This document shows, in pieces, positions 25,440 through 31,956 of a DNA stretch of 31,956 bases. The notes under the pieces are model-generated. The model worked only from the letters and a program-made list of their open reading frames with translations. It was not told where the DNA came from and searched no databases. Positions within the stretch are counted from its first letter, which is position 1. Each line of letters starts with the position of its first letter. The position numbers and the translations under genes were made by a program. Source of the DNA: an uncultured Bacteroidales bacterium (GTDB taxonomy: Bacteria; Bacteroidota; Bacteroidia; Bacteroidales; Bacteroidaceae); the NCBI GenBank assembly GCA_937914945.1, contig CALGJF010000031.1:1-31956 (forward strand). The letters run 5' to 3'.

Positions 25440-26687
25440 ATGGCTGTAATAAAACCATTCAAAGGTGTGCGCCCGCCACGTGAATTGGTGGAGCAGGTGC
25501 AAAGCCGCCCATACGATGTGCTTAATTCCGATGAGGCTCGTGCCGAGGCCGGCGACAACGAGAAATCGTTGTATCACATCATACGCCCCGAGATTGATTT
25601 TCCTGTGGGTACCGACGAACATGCTCCCGAGGTCTATGCCAAGGCTGCTGAGAATTTTGCAAAATTCAAACAGCATGGGTGGCTGGTGAAAGATGATAAA
25701 GAGCAGTATTACATCTATGCGCAGACAATGAACGGCCATACACAATATGGTTTGGTGGTGTGCGCCTATGTGAGCGATTATCTTAACGGTGTAATCAAGA
25801 AACACGAACTCACCCGCAAGGATAAGGAAGAGGACCGCATGCGCCATGTACGTGTGAACAATGCCAATATAGAGCCGGTATTCTTTGCATACCCCGATAA
25901 TCGCGTGCTTGATGCTCTTGTGGCACGTTACACAATAGGTGAGCCCGAATATGATTTTACGGCCCAACTCGACGGCTTCCGCCATCAATTATGGATTATC
26001 AGCGACGATGCCGATATAGCCACAATAACCAAGGAGTTTGCCGCAATGCCTGCGTTGTATATTGCCGATGGACATCACCGTTCGGCCGCAGCTGCGCTCG
26101 TGGGCAAGGAGAAGGCCGATAACAACCCCGCACACCGTGGCGACGAGGAGTATAATTATTTCATGGCCGTATGTTTCCCCGCGGGCCAGCTCACAATTAT
26201 AGATTACAACCGCGTTGTTAAAGACCTCAATGGTCTTTCGTCGGTCGAGTTTCTGGCTGCGCTGGAAAAGAATTTTATAGTGGAGAAGATGGGCAGTGAG
26301 ATATACAAGCCCACAGCGTTGCACACATTCTCGCTCTATCTTGATGATTGCTGGTATAAACTCGCTGCAAAAGAGGGTGTCTATGATGACAATGACCCCA
26401 TAGGTGTGCTCGATGTTACAATATCTTCAAACCTCATATTGAGGGATATTTTGGGTATTACCGACCTGCGTACTGATAAGCGAATTGATTTTGTTGGTGG
26501 AATACGCGGATTGGGCGAGCTTAAACGTCGTGTCGATAGCGGCGAAATGAGAATGGCTCTTGCCCTTTATCCCGTTTCTATGAAGCAGTTGATTGATATT
26601 GCCGATACAGGTAACATTATGCCCCCAAAAACAACCTGGTTCGAGCCTAAATTGCGTTCGGGATTGGTTATTCACGAGTTGTCATAA
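25440..26687 (+). CDS. DUF1015 family protein, possible serine-linked kinase
   Basis: This 415-residue cytoplasmic protein of the DUF1015 family has the family features KPFKGVRPP and SRPYDVL at the N-terminus, KKHELTRKDKEEDRMRHV (120-137), NIEPVFFAYPD (143-153) and LYIADGHHRSAAAA (206-219). It follows serC and serA, a common arrangement in Bacteroidota that points to serine metabolism. The ADGHHR motif (209-214) resembles the DGHHR/GCHR motif of ParB/Srx-fold enzymes such as the free-serine kinases SerK and SbnI. A serine kinase or a related nucleotide-dependent role is therefore a reasonable guess, but it is inference. The promoter is unclear because the repeat at 25337 separates it from serA. 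Confidence 0.82.
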   Translation: MAVIKPFKGVRPPRELVEQVQSRPYDVLNSDEARAEAGDNEKSLYHIIRPEIDFPVGTDEHAPEVYAKAAENFAKFKQHGWLVKDDKEQYYIYAQTMNGHTQYGLVVCAYVSDYLNGVIKKHELTRKDKEEDRMRHVRVNNANIEPVFFAYPDNRVLDALVARYTIGEPEYDFTAQLDGFRHQLWIISDDADIATITKEFAAMPALYIADGHHRSAAAALVGKEKADNNPAHRGDEEYNYFMAVCFPAGQLTIIDYNRVVKDLNGLSSVEFLAALEKNFIVEKMGSEIYKPTALHTFSLYLDDCWYKLAAKEGVYDDNDPIGVLDVTISSNLILRDILGITDLRTDKRIDFVGGIRGLGELKRRVDSGEMRMALALYPVSMKQLIDIADTGNIMPPKTTWFEPKLRSGLVIHELS

Positions 26688-26695
26688 TATAATTG

Positions 26696-27322
26696 ATGCA
26701 GATAACCGACGATACATATAAGACGATAGAGGAACAAGGCGAGGGAATTTACACCGAAAAGAGGAGTAAATTCCTCGCTTTTGCCATTCCTGTAACATCG
26801 GTTGATGAGGTTAAGGAACAGGTGGATGCCTACCAAAAAAAGTACTACGATGCACGCCATGTATGTTATGCCTATCGCTTGGGCGAACGTGGCGACCAAG
26901 AGCGTGCCAACGACAATGGCGAGCCGTCGGGTACGGCAGGCAAGCCCATCCTGGGGCAGATTCACAGCAAGGAGCTAACCAATGTACTTGTGATAGTGGT
27001 GCGTTACTTTGGTGGGGTGAAGCTGGGTACAAGCGGGCTTATTGTGGCCTATCGCCTGGCTGCTGCCGAGGCGTTGGAGGCCGTTCCTCACATTGAAAAG
27101 ACAATTAATTCGGAGATTACCCTGCGTTTTTCATATCCGTTGCTGAATGACGTACTGCGCATAGTTAAGGAAGAGGCTCCCAAGGTGATGGAACAACTGT
27201 TTGATAACGAGTGTGTTGTGCGTTTGTCTATGCGCCTTTCGCGCATGCCTCGCCTTGTGGAACGGTACGAAAAACTTGCTATCAGCAGCAAGGGCGATTT
27301 GAAGATTGAATTACCCGAATAG
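26696..27322 (+). CDS. YigZ/IMPACT family protein
   Basis: This 208-residue protein matches the YigZ/IMPACT family. It has EKRSKFLAFAIPV near the N-terminus, DARHVCYAYRLG (about 52-63), DNGEPSGTAGKPIL (72-85), the signature VLVIVVRYFGGVKLGTSGL (97-115) and YRLAAAEALEAV, then a ferredoxin-like C-terminal domain. Homologues are linked to translation and stress regulation, but the bacterial role is not settled. The ATG at 26696 is preferred over the preceding TTG at 26693. It lies 8 bases after the DUF1015 gene, so the two are likely co-transcribed. Confidence 0.9.
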   Translation: MQITDDTYKTIEEQGEGIYTEKRSKFLAFAIPVTSVDEVKEQVDAYQKKYYDARHVCYAYRLGERGDQERANDNGEPSGTAGKPILGQIHSKELTNVLVIVVRYFGGVKLGTSGLIVAYRLAAAEALEAVPHIEKTINSEITLRFSYPLLNDVLRIVKEEAPKVMEQLFDNECVVRLSMRLSRMPRLVERYEKLAISSKGDLKIELPE

Positions 27323-27396
27323 TCGGCATGCTTGCCGTATGACCGATATGTTTACGATATCTGTATTTGATTTTGTCGGCCGATAAGATTGATGAT

Positions 27397-27442
27397 TATA
27401 CATACAAAAAACCACCCATGCGGGTGGTTTTTTGTATGTATA
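27397..27442. terminator. Bidirectional terminator between yigZ and the FKBP gene
   Basis: A perfect 21-pair stem (27397-27417 with 27422-27442) with a 4-base loop ATGC has the core ACCACCC/GGGTGGT flanked by six A and six T. It lies between the stops of two convergent genes and would terminate in both directions. Confidence 0.93.
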
Positions 27443-27453
27443 TGTGTGGCTGA

Positions 27454-28425
27454 TTACTTGCCGGGGTTTACATCGAGCAACTCAACTACAAAGCAGAGTG
27501 CCTCGTTGGGGCCTATATCGGCTCCTGCACCCCTTTCGCCGTATGCAAGTTCAGAGGGTATCCACAATGTGATTTTGCCGCCTTTGCCTACAAGTTGCAA
27601 TCCCTCGCCCCAGCCTTTGATTACTCTGTTAAGGGGGAAGTCAATTGGCGAGTTGCGCTTGTAGCTGCTGTCAAATACTTTGCCTGTGCGGGTTGTTCCC
27701 TCGTAGTGTACTTTTACAACATCTTCTAATGATGTGGGTTTTGCGCTCATGTCGCCCTCTTTCTCTATCTTGTAGAGGAGCCCGCTTGCAGTCTTTTTTA
27801 CACCGCTCTTTTTCTCAATCTTGGCAAGCCACTCTTCCGATGCTTTTTTGTTCTGTGCGGGTATTTTTACAGAGAAATATTCTCTTATGTATTTGTCGGA
27901 TTCTATGCTGCTCATGGGTGCCTTGCCTTCGCGTGCCTCATTGATGCCTTTTTCAATCCATACCATCTGCAAGGGGATGTTGTTTCTTGTAATGCCTAAT
28001 GCAACATCTGCGCCAACAAATGCCGATGTGAGCTTGCGGGTGTTCTCATCGGTGTAGAGTGGTGTGTTGCCTGTTGAGTCGCTCTTTGCAGCCTGTATCT
28101 GCTGCTGGCGCTCACGGCCGAAAACCTTCATGTATATTGCCTGCATGTTCTCCTCTTTGATGGTGTCTCCGGCAACAACTACCTCCTCGCCCAAGGCAAG
28201 GTTTGTGAGTGTGGACATAATGCAATCGGCATCCAACTCAAGTTCTTTTACTATGCCTCCATCCTCAAATAATTGGTGGCCTATTGCCATACCATATACA
28301 TACGAGATGCTGTCCATCTTGTTCAAGCTACCTTTTGTGATGGTAGATGTGCTCTCATTGCTCCCGCATGAGATAGCTGCTGCTGCCATAACGGTTGCGG
28401 CAATTGTGAATAGTGCTTTTTTCAT
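27454..28425 (-). CDS. FKBP-type peptidyl-prolyl isomerase, lipoprotein
   Basis: This 323-residue protein starts with a lipoprotein signal (MKKALFTIAATVMAAAAISC) with lipobox AISC and Cys20, so it is anchored in a membrane facing the periplasm or surface. An alpha-helical FKBP-N dimerisation region covers about 30-225. A C-terminal FKBP domain (about 232-320) has VKVHYEGTTRTGKVFDSSY, PLNRVIKGWGEGLQLV and ELAYGERG; the pocket residues Tyr241, Asp252, Ile269 and Trp272 are present. It helps fold exported proteins, like FkpA and Mip. It follows the sugar kinase gene after 11 bases and is probably co-transcribed with it. Confidence 0.93.
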   Translation of the reverse strand: MKKALFTIAATVMAAAAISCGSNESTSTITKGSLNKMDSISYVYGMAIGHQLFEDGGIVKELELDADCIMSTLTNLALGEEVVVAGDTIKEENMQAIYMKVFGRERQQQIQAAKSDSTGNTPLYTDENTRKLTSAFVGADVALGITRNNIPLQMVWIEKGINEAREGKAPMSSIESDKYIREYFSVKIPAQNKKASEEWLAKIEKKSGVKKTASGLLYKIEKEGDMSAKPTSLEDVVKVHYEGTTRTGKVFDSSYKRNSPIDFPLNRVIKGWGEGLQLVGKGGKITLWIPSELAYGERGAGADIGPNEALCFVVELLDVNPGK

Positions 28426-28436
28426 TTTTATAGTTA

Positions 28437-29273
28437 TTAGTTTTTATGATATTCTATAAGTCCGTTTATGGGGCTTTCCACTATATTGCCTATGGATAAT
28501 CCCAAACTTTCGGCGGTCTCTTTTATCTCTTGTGCAAAATTAACGCCAATGCCACCTATTATGTGTATCGGTAGCCATGAACGGCGATATACCATTGTGT
28601 TGCGTTGAAAGAATTGTGTAAAACAGTGTACCAGTAGGTTGTGTATCTCGGCGTTACTGCGGTTTTCGTATAGAAAGGGCGCAAAACTTGCCAGGAAACG
28701 ATTGGGCAGAGGCTCGTGATACACGCGCTCCAATATGTTTGCAACAGTGAGATTGTATTGTTTCAGGAATCGTTCGCGCAGCTTGACCGACAACTGTTTC
28801 TTTATACAATCGCTCACCAATTGTCGCCCCAGGTGTGCGCCGCTGCCCTCGTCGCCCAAAATGTATCCAAGCGATGGGGTGTTGTCGGTTATCTTCTCAC
28901 CATCGTAGAGGCAGGAGTTTGAACCTGTACCCAATATGCAGGCAATGCCTTCCTCGCGCCCGCAAAGCGCTCGGGCAGCTGCCAGGAGGTCGCTGTGTAT
29001 GTGTATGTCGCGTGTGGCGAATATTCGTTCAAGGGCACTCTGCATGCGTTTGATTGCGTTCTCATAGGCACAGCCGGCACCATAAAAATATATGGTCTTT
29101 GGCGCTGTGGTATCTATGTTGCCTTCGAGTTCCTTTGAAAGTGTGTCGTAGATGTCATCGGTGCTTTGCAGGGTGGGGTTAAACCCTTGTGTCTTCACTC
29201 GGGTTATTATACTATCTCCATTGAATAGTACCCAATCGGTTTTAGTGGAGCCGCAGTCTGCTATCAATATCAT
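28437..29273 (-). CDS. BadF/BcrA family amino-sugar kinase (GlcNAc or MurNAc kinase)
   Basis: This 278-residue ASKHA-fold kinase has phosphate-1 DCGSTKTDW (6-14), phosphate-2 GTGSNS (115-120), GDEGSGAHLG (140-149) and the adenosine motif IGGIGVNFAQEI (239-250). It resembles bacterial N-acetylglucosamine/N-acetylmuramic acid kinases of the BadF family. The ATG at 29273 is chosen because it starts with MILIADCG, and a good promoter lies just upstream; the longer frame to 29684 reads through the permease gene out of phase. It is next to an AmpG-like permease (41-base gap), which points to muropeptide or amino-sugar recycling. Which sugar is phosphorylated cannot be read from sequence. Confidence 0.86.
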   Translation of the reverse strand: MILIADCGSTKTDWVLFNGDSIITRVKTQGFNPTLQSTDDIYDTLSKELEGNIDTTAPKTIYFYGAGCAYENAIKRMQSALERIFATRDIHIHSDLLAAARALCGREEGIACILGTGSNSCLYDGEKITDNTPSLGYILGDEGSGAHLGRQLVSDCIKKQLSVKLRERFLKQYNLTVANILERVYHEPLPNRFLASFAPFLYENRSNAEIHNLLVHCFTQFFQRNTMVYRRSWLPIHIIGGIGVNFAQEIKETAESLGLSIGNIVESPINGLIEYHKN

Positions 29274-29297
29274 ATATTCTTCTTCTGTAATTTTCCG

Positions 29298-29328
29298 CGA
29301 AGATACGCCTATTTTTATTTCTTTCCAA
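29298..29328 (-). promoter_or_regulatory. Promoter of the amino-sugar kinase gene
   Basis: On the minus strand TTG (29326-29328), a 20-base spacer and TATCTTCG (29298-29305) lie about 25 bases before the kinase ATG, inside the end of the permease gene. The box differs by one base from TAnnTTTG. Confidence 0.55.
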
Positions 29329-30580
29329 AGTCGGGGTCGATTTTTAGCAACGCCGCCACCGCAAAAGTGGCAAAACAACATAACATAACCCACCAGAAAA
29401 AGTTTTCGTATCCGAGCATCTCCTGTATGTAGCCGCTTGCCATGCCGGGGAGCATCATGCCAAGTGCCATGAATGCGGTGGATATTGCGTAATGGGCTGT
29501 TGGGTATTTGCCTTGTGCGAAGTATATAAGATAGAGCATGTATGCGGTGAAACCGAATCCGTATCCCATCTGTTCTATAAATATACAAAGGTCGATAATC
29601 CATTGCGAGGTTGGCTGTACCGCACTTAAATATACATATACGAAATCGGGTATAGATATTGCTGCAACCATGGGCCACAGCCAATATTTAAGCCCCTTCT
29701 TGGATATTGCCACACCACCGGCTATGCCGCCTATAATGAGTCCTATGACACCGATGGTACCATACGTTATGCCAATCTGCTCTGTTGTAAGGGCAAGGCC
29801 TCCCGCCTCGCGGCTGTCGAGCAGAAAGGGGTTCAATAGTTTTACAAGTTGCGCCTCGGGCAGGCGGAAGAGCAACATAAACATTATGGATGTAACGATT
29901 CCCGGCTTTTTGAAGTATGATACAAAAATTTCAAAGAAATTGTCAAGCGCCTCTTTTGCCCCGTTTATATTGCGCGATATATCGTTGGCGGGCTTGGGGA
30001 GTGCAATGGCATGATAGCCTCCCAGCAACAACATTATGGCGGCTGTGGTTGCAAATGTTATGCTCCATGCTGTTACTATGGAGCCGGTTGTCTTCTCCAG
30101 TCGGCCCGCGATGATAATGAGCACTCCCTGCCCGAATATGGTGGCTATGCGGTAGAATATGCTGCGTATCCCCGAGAAGAACGATTGCTGTTCGCCCGTG
30201 AGCCCCAGCATGTAGAACCCGTCGGCGGCAATGTCGTGTGTGGCGGAACTGAATGCCATGAGCCAGAATATTGCAAGCGACCAACGGAAAAAATCGTTCA
30301 GTGGCAGTGTGAATGCAACGGCTGCAAGCATGGCTCCCATTACAAGTTGTGTGCCAACAATCCACAAACGACGTGTTTTGAGCATCTCCACAATGGGGCT
30401 CCAAAAGGGCTTTATCACCCAAGGCAGGTAGAGCCAGCTTGTGTAGAGGGCTATGTCGGTGTTGCTCACTCCCATGCGTTTGTATAGGATTACCGATATT
30501 ACGGTTACGGCAAAATAGGGGAGGCCTTCGGCAAAATAGAGCGTGGGAATCCAGCTCCAACCGCTTTTTCTTTGTTGCAT
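29315..30580 (-). CDS. AmpG-like MFS permease (muropeptide/anhydro-sugar importer)
   Basis: This 421-residue inner-membrane protein has about twelve transmembrane helices and resembles AmpG-type permeases. The N-terminus has LYFAEGLPYFAVTVISVILY and LPWVIKPFWSPIVEML, followed by FSSATHDIAADGFYMLGL, a conserved AmpG-type stretch (HDIAADG). AmpG imports cell-wall fragments (GlcNAc-anhydroMurNAc peptides) in Gram-negative bacteria; related Bacteroidota proteins import amino sugars such as MurNAc. The next gene is an amino-sugar kinase, which agrees with this. It has its own promoter. It is the first of a possible three-gene unit with the kinase and FKBP genes. Substrate is inferred. Confidence 0.87.
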   Translation of the reverse strand: MQQRKSGWSWIPTLYFAEGLPYFAVTVISVILYKRMGVSNTDIALYTSWLYLPWVIKPFWSPIVEMLKTRRLWIVGTQLVMGAMLAAVAFTLPLNDFFRWSLAIFWLMAFSSATHDIAADGFYMLGLTGEQQSFFSGIRSIFYRIATIFGQGVLIIIAGRLEKTTGSIVTAWSITFATTAAIMLLLGGYHAIALPKPANDISRNINGAKEALDNFFEIFVSYFKKPGIVTSIMFMLLFRLPEAQLVKLLNPFLLDSREAGGLALTTEQIGITYGTIGVIGLIIGGIAGGVAISKKGLKYWLWPMVAAISIPDFVYVYLSAVQPTSQWIIDLCIFIEQMGYGFGFTAYMLYLIYFAQGKYPTAHYAISTAFMALGMMLPGMASGYIQEMLGYENFFWWVMLCCFATFAVAALLKIDPDFGKK

Positions 30581-30608
30581 ATTTGTGTGTATGTTTTAAT
30601 TTTCTTTG

Positions 30609-30639
30609 CGAAGGTAACCTTTTTCCACTCGTGTAGCAA
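30609..30639 (-). promoter_or_regulatory. Promoter of the AmpG-like gene
   Basis: On the minus strand TTG (30637-30639), a 20-base spacer and TACCTTCG (30609-30616) lie 30-60 bases before the start codon. It begins just after the terminator of the upstream unit. Confidence 0.55.
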
Positions 30640-30652
30640 CTATTTACACAAT

Positions 30653-30679
30653 AAAAAGCAAGCCCTTTGAAGGGCTTGC
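30653..30679 (-). terminator. Terminator of the SGNH/small-ORF unit
   Basis: GCAAGCCCTT and AAGGGCTTGC (30658-30667 and 30670-30679) form a 10-pair stem. On the minus strand the T-run (30653-30657) follows, about 30 bases after the small ORF stop. Confidence 0.85.
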
Positions 30680-30710
30680 AATTAATAGTTCTTCTTGTTT
30701 TTTTATGGAG

Positions 30711-30878
30711 CTATCTCCATAGATTGCCCCATGAGCCTTTGTGCTTGCCTGTATCGGTGCAGCCATTCTCTTTGTCCTCACCAATAGGTATGTTTATTGA
30801 TGTTGCAATGGGGGCGTATGTGGAAATTGACAGCTCATGCGCTTGGGGGGTGATGTAACTTTTTTTAATTATGGTCAT
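30711..30878 (-). CDS. Small ORF of 55 residues, translationally coupled to the SGNH gene
   Basis: A minus-strand ORF begins at an ATG (30878) that overlaps the TGA of the upstream SGNH gene as ATGA. It ends at a TAG at 30711, shortly before a terminator. The product starts MTIIKKSYITPQAHELSIST, has a middle APIATSINIPIGEDKENG and ends HKGSWGNLWR. It has no membrane helix or signal peptide. The shape (basic start, Y-x-x-P, Gly/Trp/Asn end) resembles short Bacteroidales proteins of unknown role. The stop overlap and terminator position support expression; function is unknown. Confidence 0.62.
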   Translation of the reverse strand: MTIIKKSYITPQAHELSISTYAPIATSINIPIGEDKENGCTDTGKHKGSWGNLWR

Positions 30879-31956
30879 AGAATTATTTTTTTTCCGTTTT
30901 GTATGTATATTTCTCCTTTTTGTGGCTTGATTACATGGTTACCATTTATATCATATAGGGTGTTGTTGTTGAAGTAGTCCATCTCGTCGGGCGTAATCTC
31001 GGTGATGCCTGTGGCGCCACCTATGAGTATTCTAAAATTAGAATTTTGTGCAGCGCTGCTTTTGAAATAGGCGCGGAAAGGGCGCACGGTGAGCGTGTTT
31101 GTTATGCGGTTGATTTCGTTATCGGTAGCTGAGTATGCGTAGTAATTGCCATCGGTGCAATCTATTGTTTGATTGGTGAACGAACCTATAAACTCCCATC
31201 CCTCGCTACTGCTGTTTATAATATTTGCAGCTATGGTTGTTTCTCCGCCTGTTATAGCCACATTCTTGCCACCTTCTCGCAGCGTATAGAGGTATGGTGT
31301 GTTTGCCACAGGGGTTGTTGTCTCCTCAAATTTAATATATCCCTCACCACTCTCTTTAAGGGCATAGAATGCGTAGTTTTTGAGGCTTTCGGCGTCGGGT
31401 GTAAATGGTAATATTATTGTTCCATATTTACCCTCGCTTATAGCGCGGGTGTAGCCGGCATAGGTGTATGTGTTTGCAATGGCGGTGTTAAAATCGGTAG
31501 CATTTTCGTCGTTGAGTGCAAGGTGCGTGTTTACAATACCGGGAATGGCGCTTGCATTAATTTGGCTGTTCGATGCAAAATATATATTGGCAAGGCCATT
31601 GTAATTGTTTTCTTCATTGATGAACGAAATCATTTTGTTTGCAATCATCTTGTAGCCATAATATGGGTGTGTGCCATCGGGTGCATATTCAAAAATGTTA
31701 TCTTTGTTTATCCCCAGCGTGCGATACATATCACACACCGGAATGTGCCAATAGCGGGCATTCTCAATCATCTTATCTACAATGGTGGTAAAGGGCATGC
31801 CACTGCCATTTACATAATTATCGCACCACATGGCATCGTTCCACTCCTTGCCTGTGGGGTTCTCAAAATATCGCGGCATGGGGCAGAAATAGTAGATGCG
31901 TAGATTGGGATTGGCTGTGAGCAAAGCCTCTATTGCATGGCCAAAGCCACCAAGAG
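30875..31956 (-). CDS. Partial secreted SGNH/GDSL hydrolase with C-terminal beta module and sorting-like tail
   Basis: Only the last 359 residues are in the window; the 5' end lies beyond the right edge, and the frame stays open to the edge (LGGFGHAIEALLTANPNLRI). The SGNH domain occupies about the first 115 visible residues and has YYFCPMPRYFE and the block-V motif APDGTHPYYGYKMIANKM (Asp and His of DxxH). A beta-rich module follows (from about 120, YAGYTRAISEGKYGTIILPF and FRAYFKS). The C-terminal tail, YDINGNHVIKPQKGEIYIQNGKKIIL, resembles Bacteroidales surface-protein tails and secretion-sorting-like endings. It is probably secreted and acts on a glycan ester. The substrate is unknown. 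Confidence 0.8.
   Translation of the reverse strand, partial: LGGFGHAIEALLTANPNLRIYYFCPMPRYFENPTGKEWNDAMWCDNYVNGSGMPFTTIVDKMIENARYWHIPVCDMYRTLGINKDNIFEYAPDGTHPYYGYKMIANKMISFINEENNYNGLANIYFASNSQINASAIPGIVNTHLALNDENATDFNTAIANTYTYAGYTRAISEGKYGTIILPFTPDAESLKNYAFYALKESGEGYIKFEETTTPVANTPYLYTLREGGKNVAITGGETTIAANIINSSSEGWEFIGSFTNQTIDCTDGNYYAYSATDNEINRITNTLTVRPFRAYFKSSAAQNSNFRILIGGATGITEITPDEMDYFNNNTLYDINGNHVIKPQKGEIYIQNGKKIIL

Noticed and set aside
29274..29684. Long N-terminal extension of the amino-sugar kinase
   Set aside because: The extension reads across the permease gene out of frame and has no family features; the kinase motif starts right at the ATG at 29273.
30667..30858. 63-codon plus-strand ORF at the right side
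   Set aside because: It crosses the terminator stem and is antisense to the better supported small minus-strand ORF that is coupled by ATGA.

Overview
The window looks like a chromosomal segment of a member of the Bacteroidales (Bacteroidota). The reasons are promoter -7 boxes of the TAnnTTTG type, the absence of Shine-Dalgarno sequences at most starts, a lysine-type phosphoglycerate dehydrogenase, the galM-transporter-galK and serC-serA-DUF1015 clusters, a serine-type sulfatase, and surface proteins with a Bacteroidales-style C-terminal tail. No rRNA, tRNA, transposase, phage gene or CRISPR array was found. Genus cannot be fixed from this sequence alone.

Layout: 1-269 is an unresolved edge region with a possible truncated minus-strand ORF. 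270-2647 (+) holds an MBOAT acyltransferase and an SGNH-type partner, likely exporting acetyl groups onto a surface glycan. 2839-4122 (+) is a FadL/OmpP1 outer-membrane channel. 4404-5747 (-) is a MATE exporter. 5851-8319 (-) is tkt-rpiB (pentose phosphate pathway). 8565-10676 (+) is tex. 10777-14372 (-) is a galactose operon, galM, sugar symporter, galK. 14604-17662 (-) is grpE-dnaJ-folC. 17873-20758 (+) is a periplasmic sulfatase followed by a DbpA-like RNA helicase. 20825-23035 (+) is an exported WG-repeat and zinc-finger protein. 23329-27322 (+) is serC, serA, a DUF1015 protein and a YigZ/IMPACT protein. 27454-30580 (-) is an AmpG-like permease, a BadF-type amino-sugar kinase and an FKBP lipoprotein. 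30711-31956 (-) is a truncated secreted SGNH hydrolase with a translationally coupled 55-residue ORF.

The gene groups are mainly housekeeping (central carbon, serine synthesis, folate, chaperones) mixed with glycan-related functions (sulfatase, galactose uptake, muropeptide-type import and kinase, surface acyltransfer). The boundaries are marked by strong hairpins, two of them perfect bidirectional terminators between convergent genes (10716-10757 and 27397-27442).

The points that most deserve follow-up are: the small ORF overlapping its upstream gene by ATGA at 30875-30878; the exported protein that combines WG repeats with DnaJ-like CxxC pairs; the DUF1015 protein with an ADGHHR motif beside the serine genes; and the replacement of the canonical catalytic His/Glu pair in SerA. 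No clearly new multi-gene defence or mobile system is visible.
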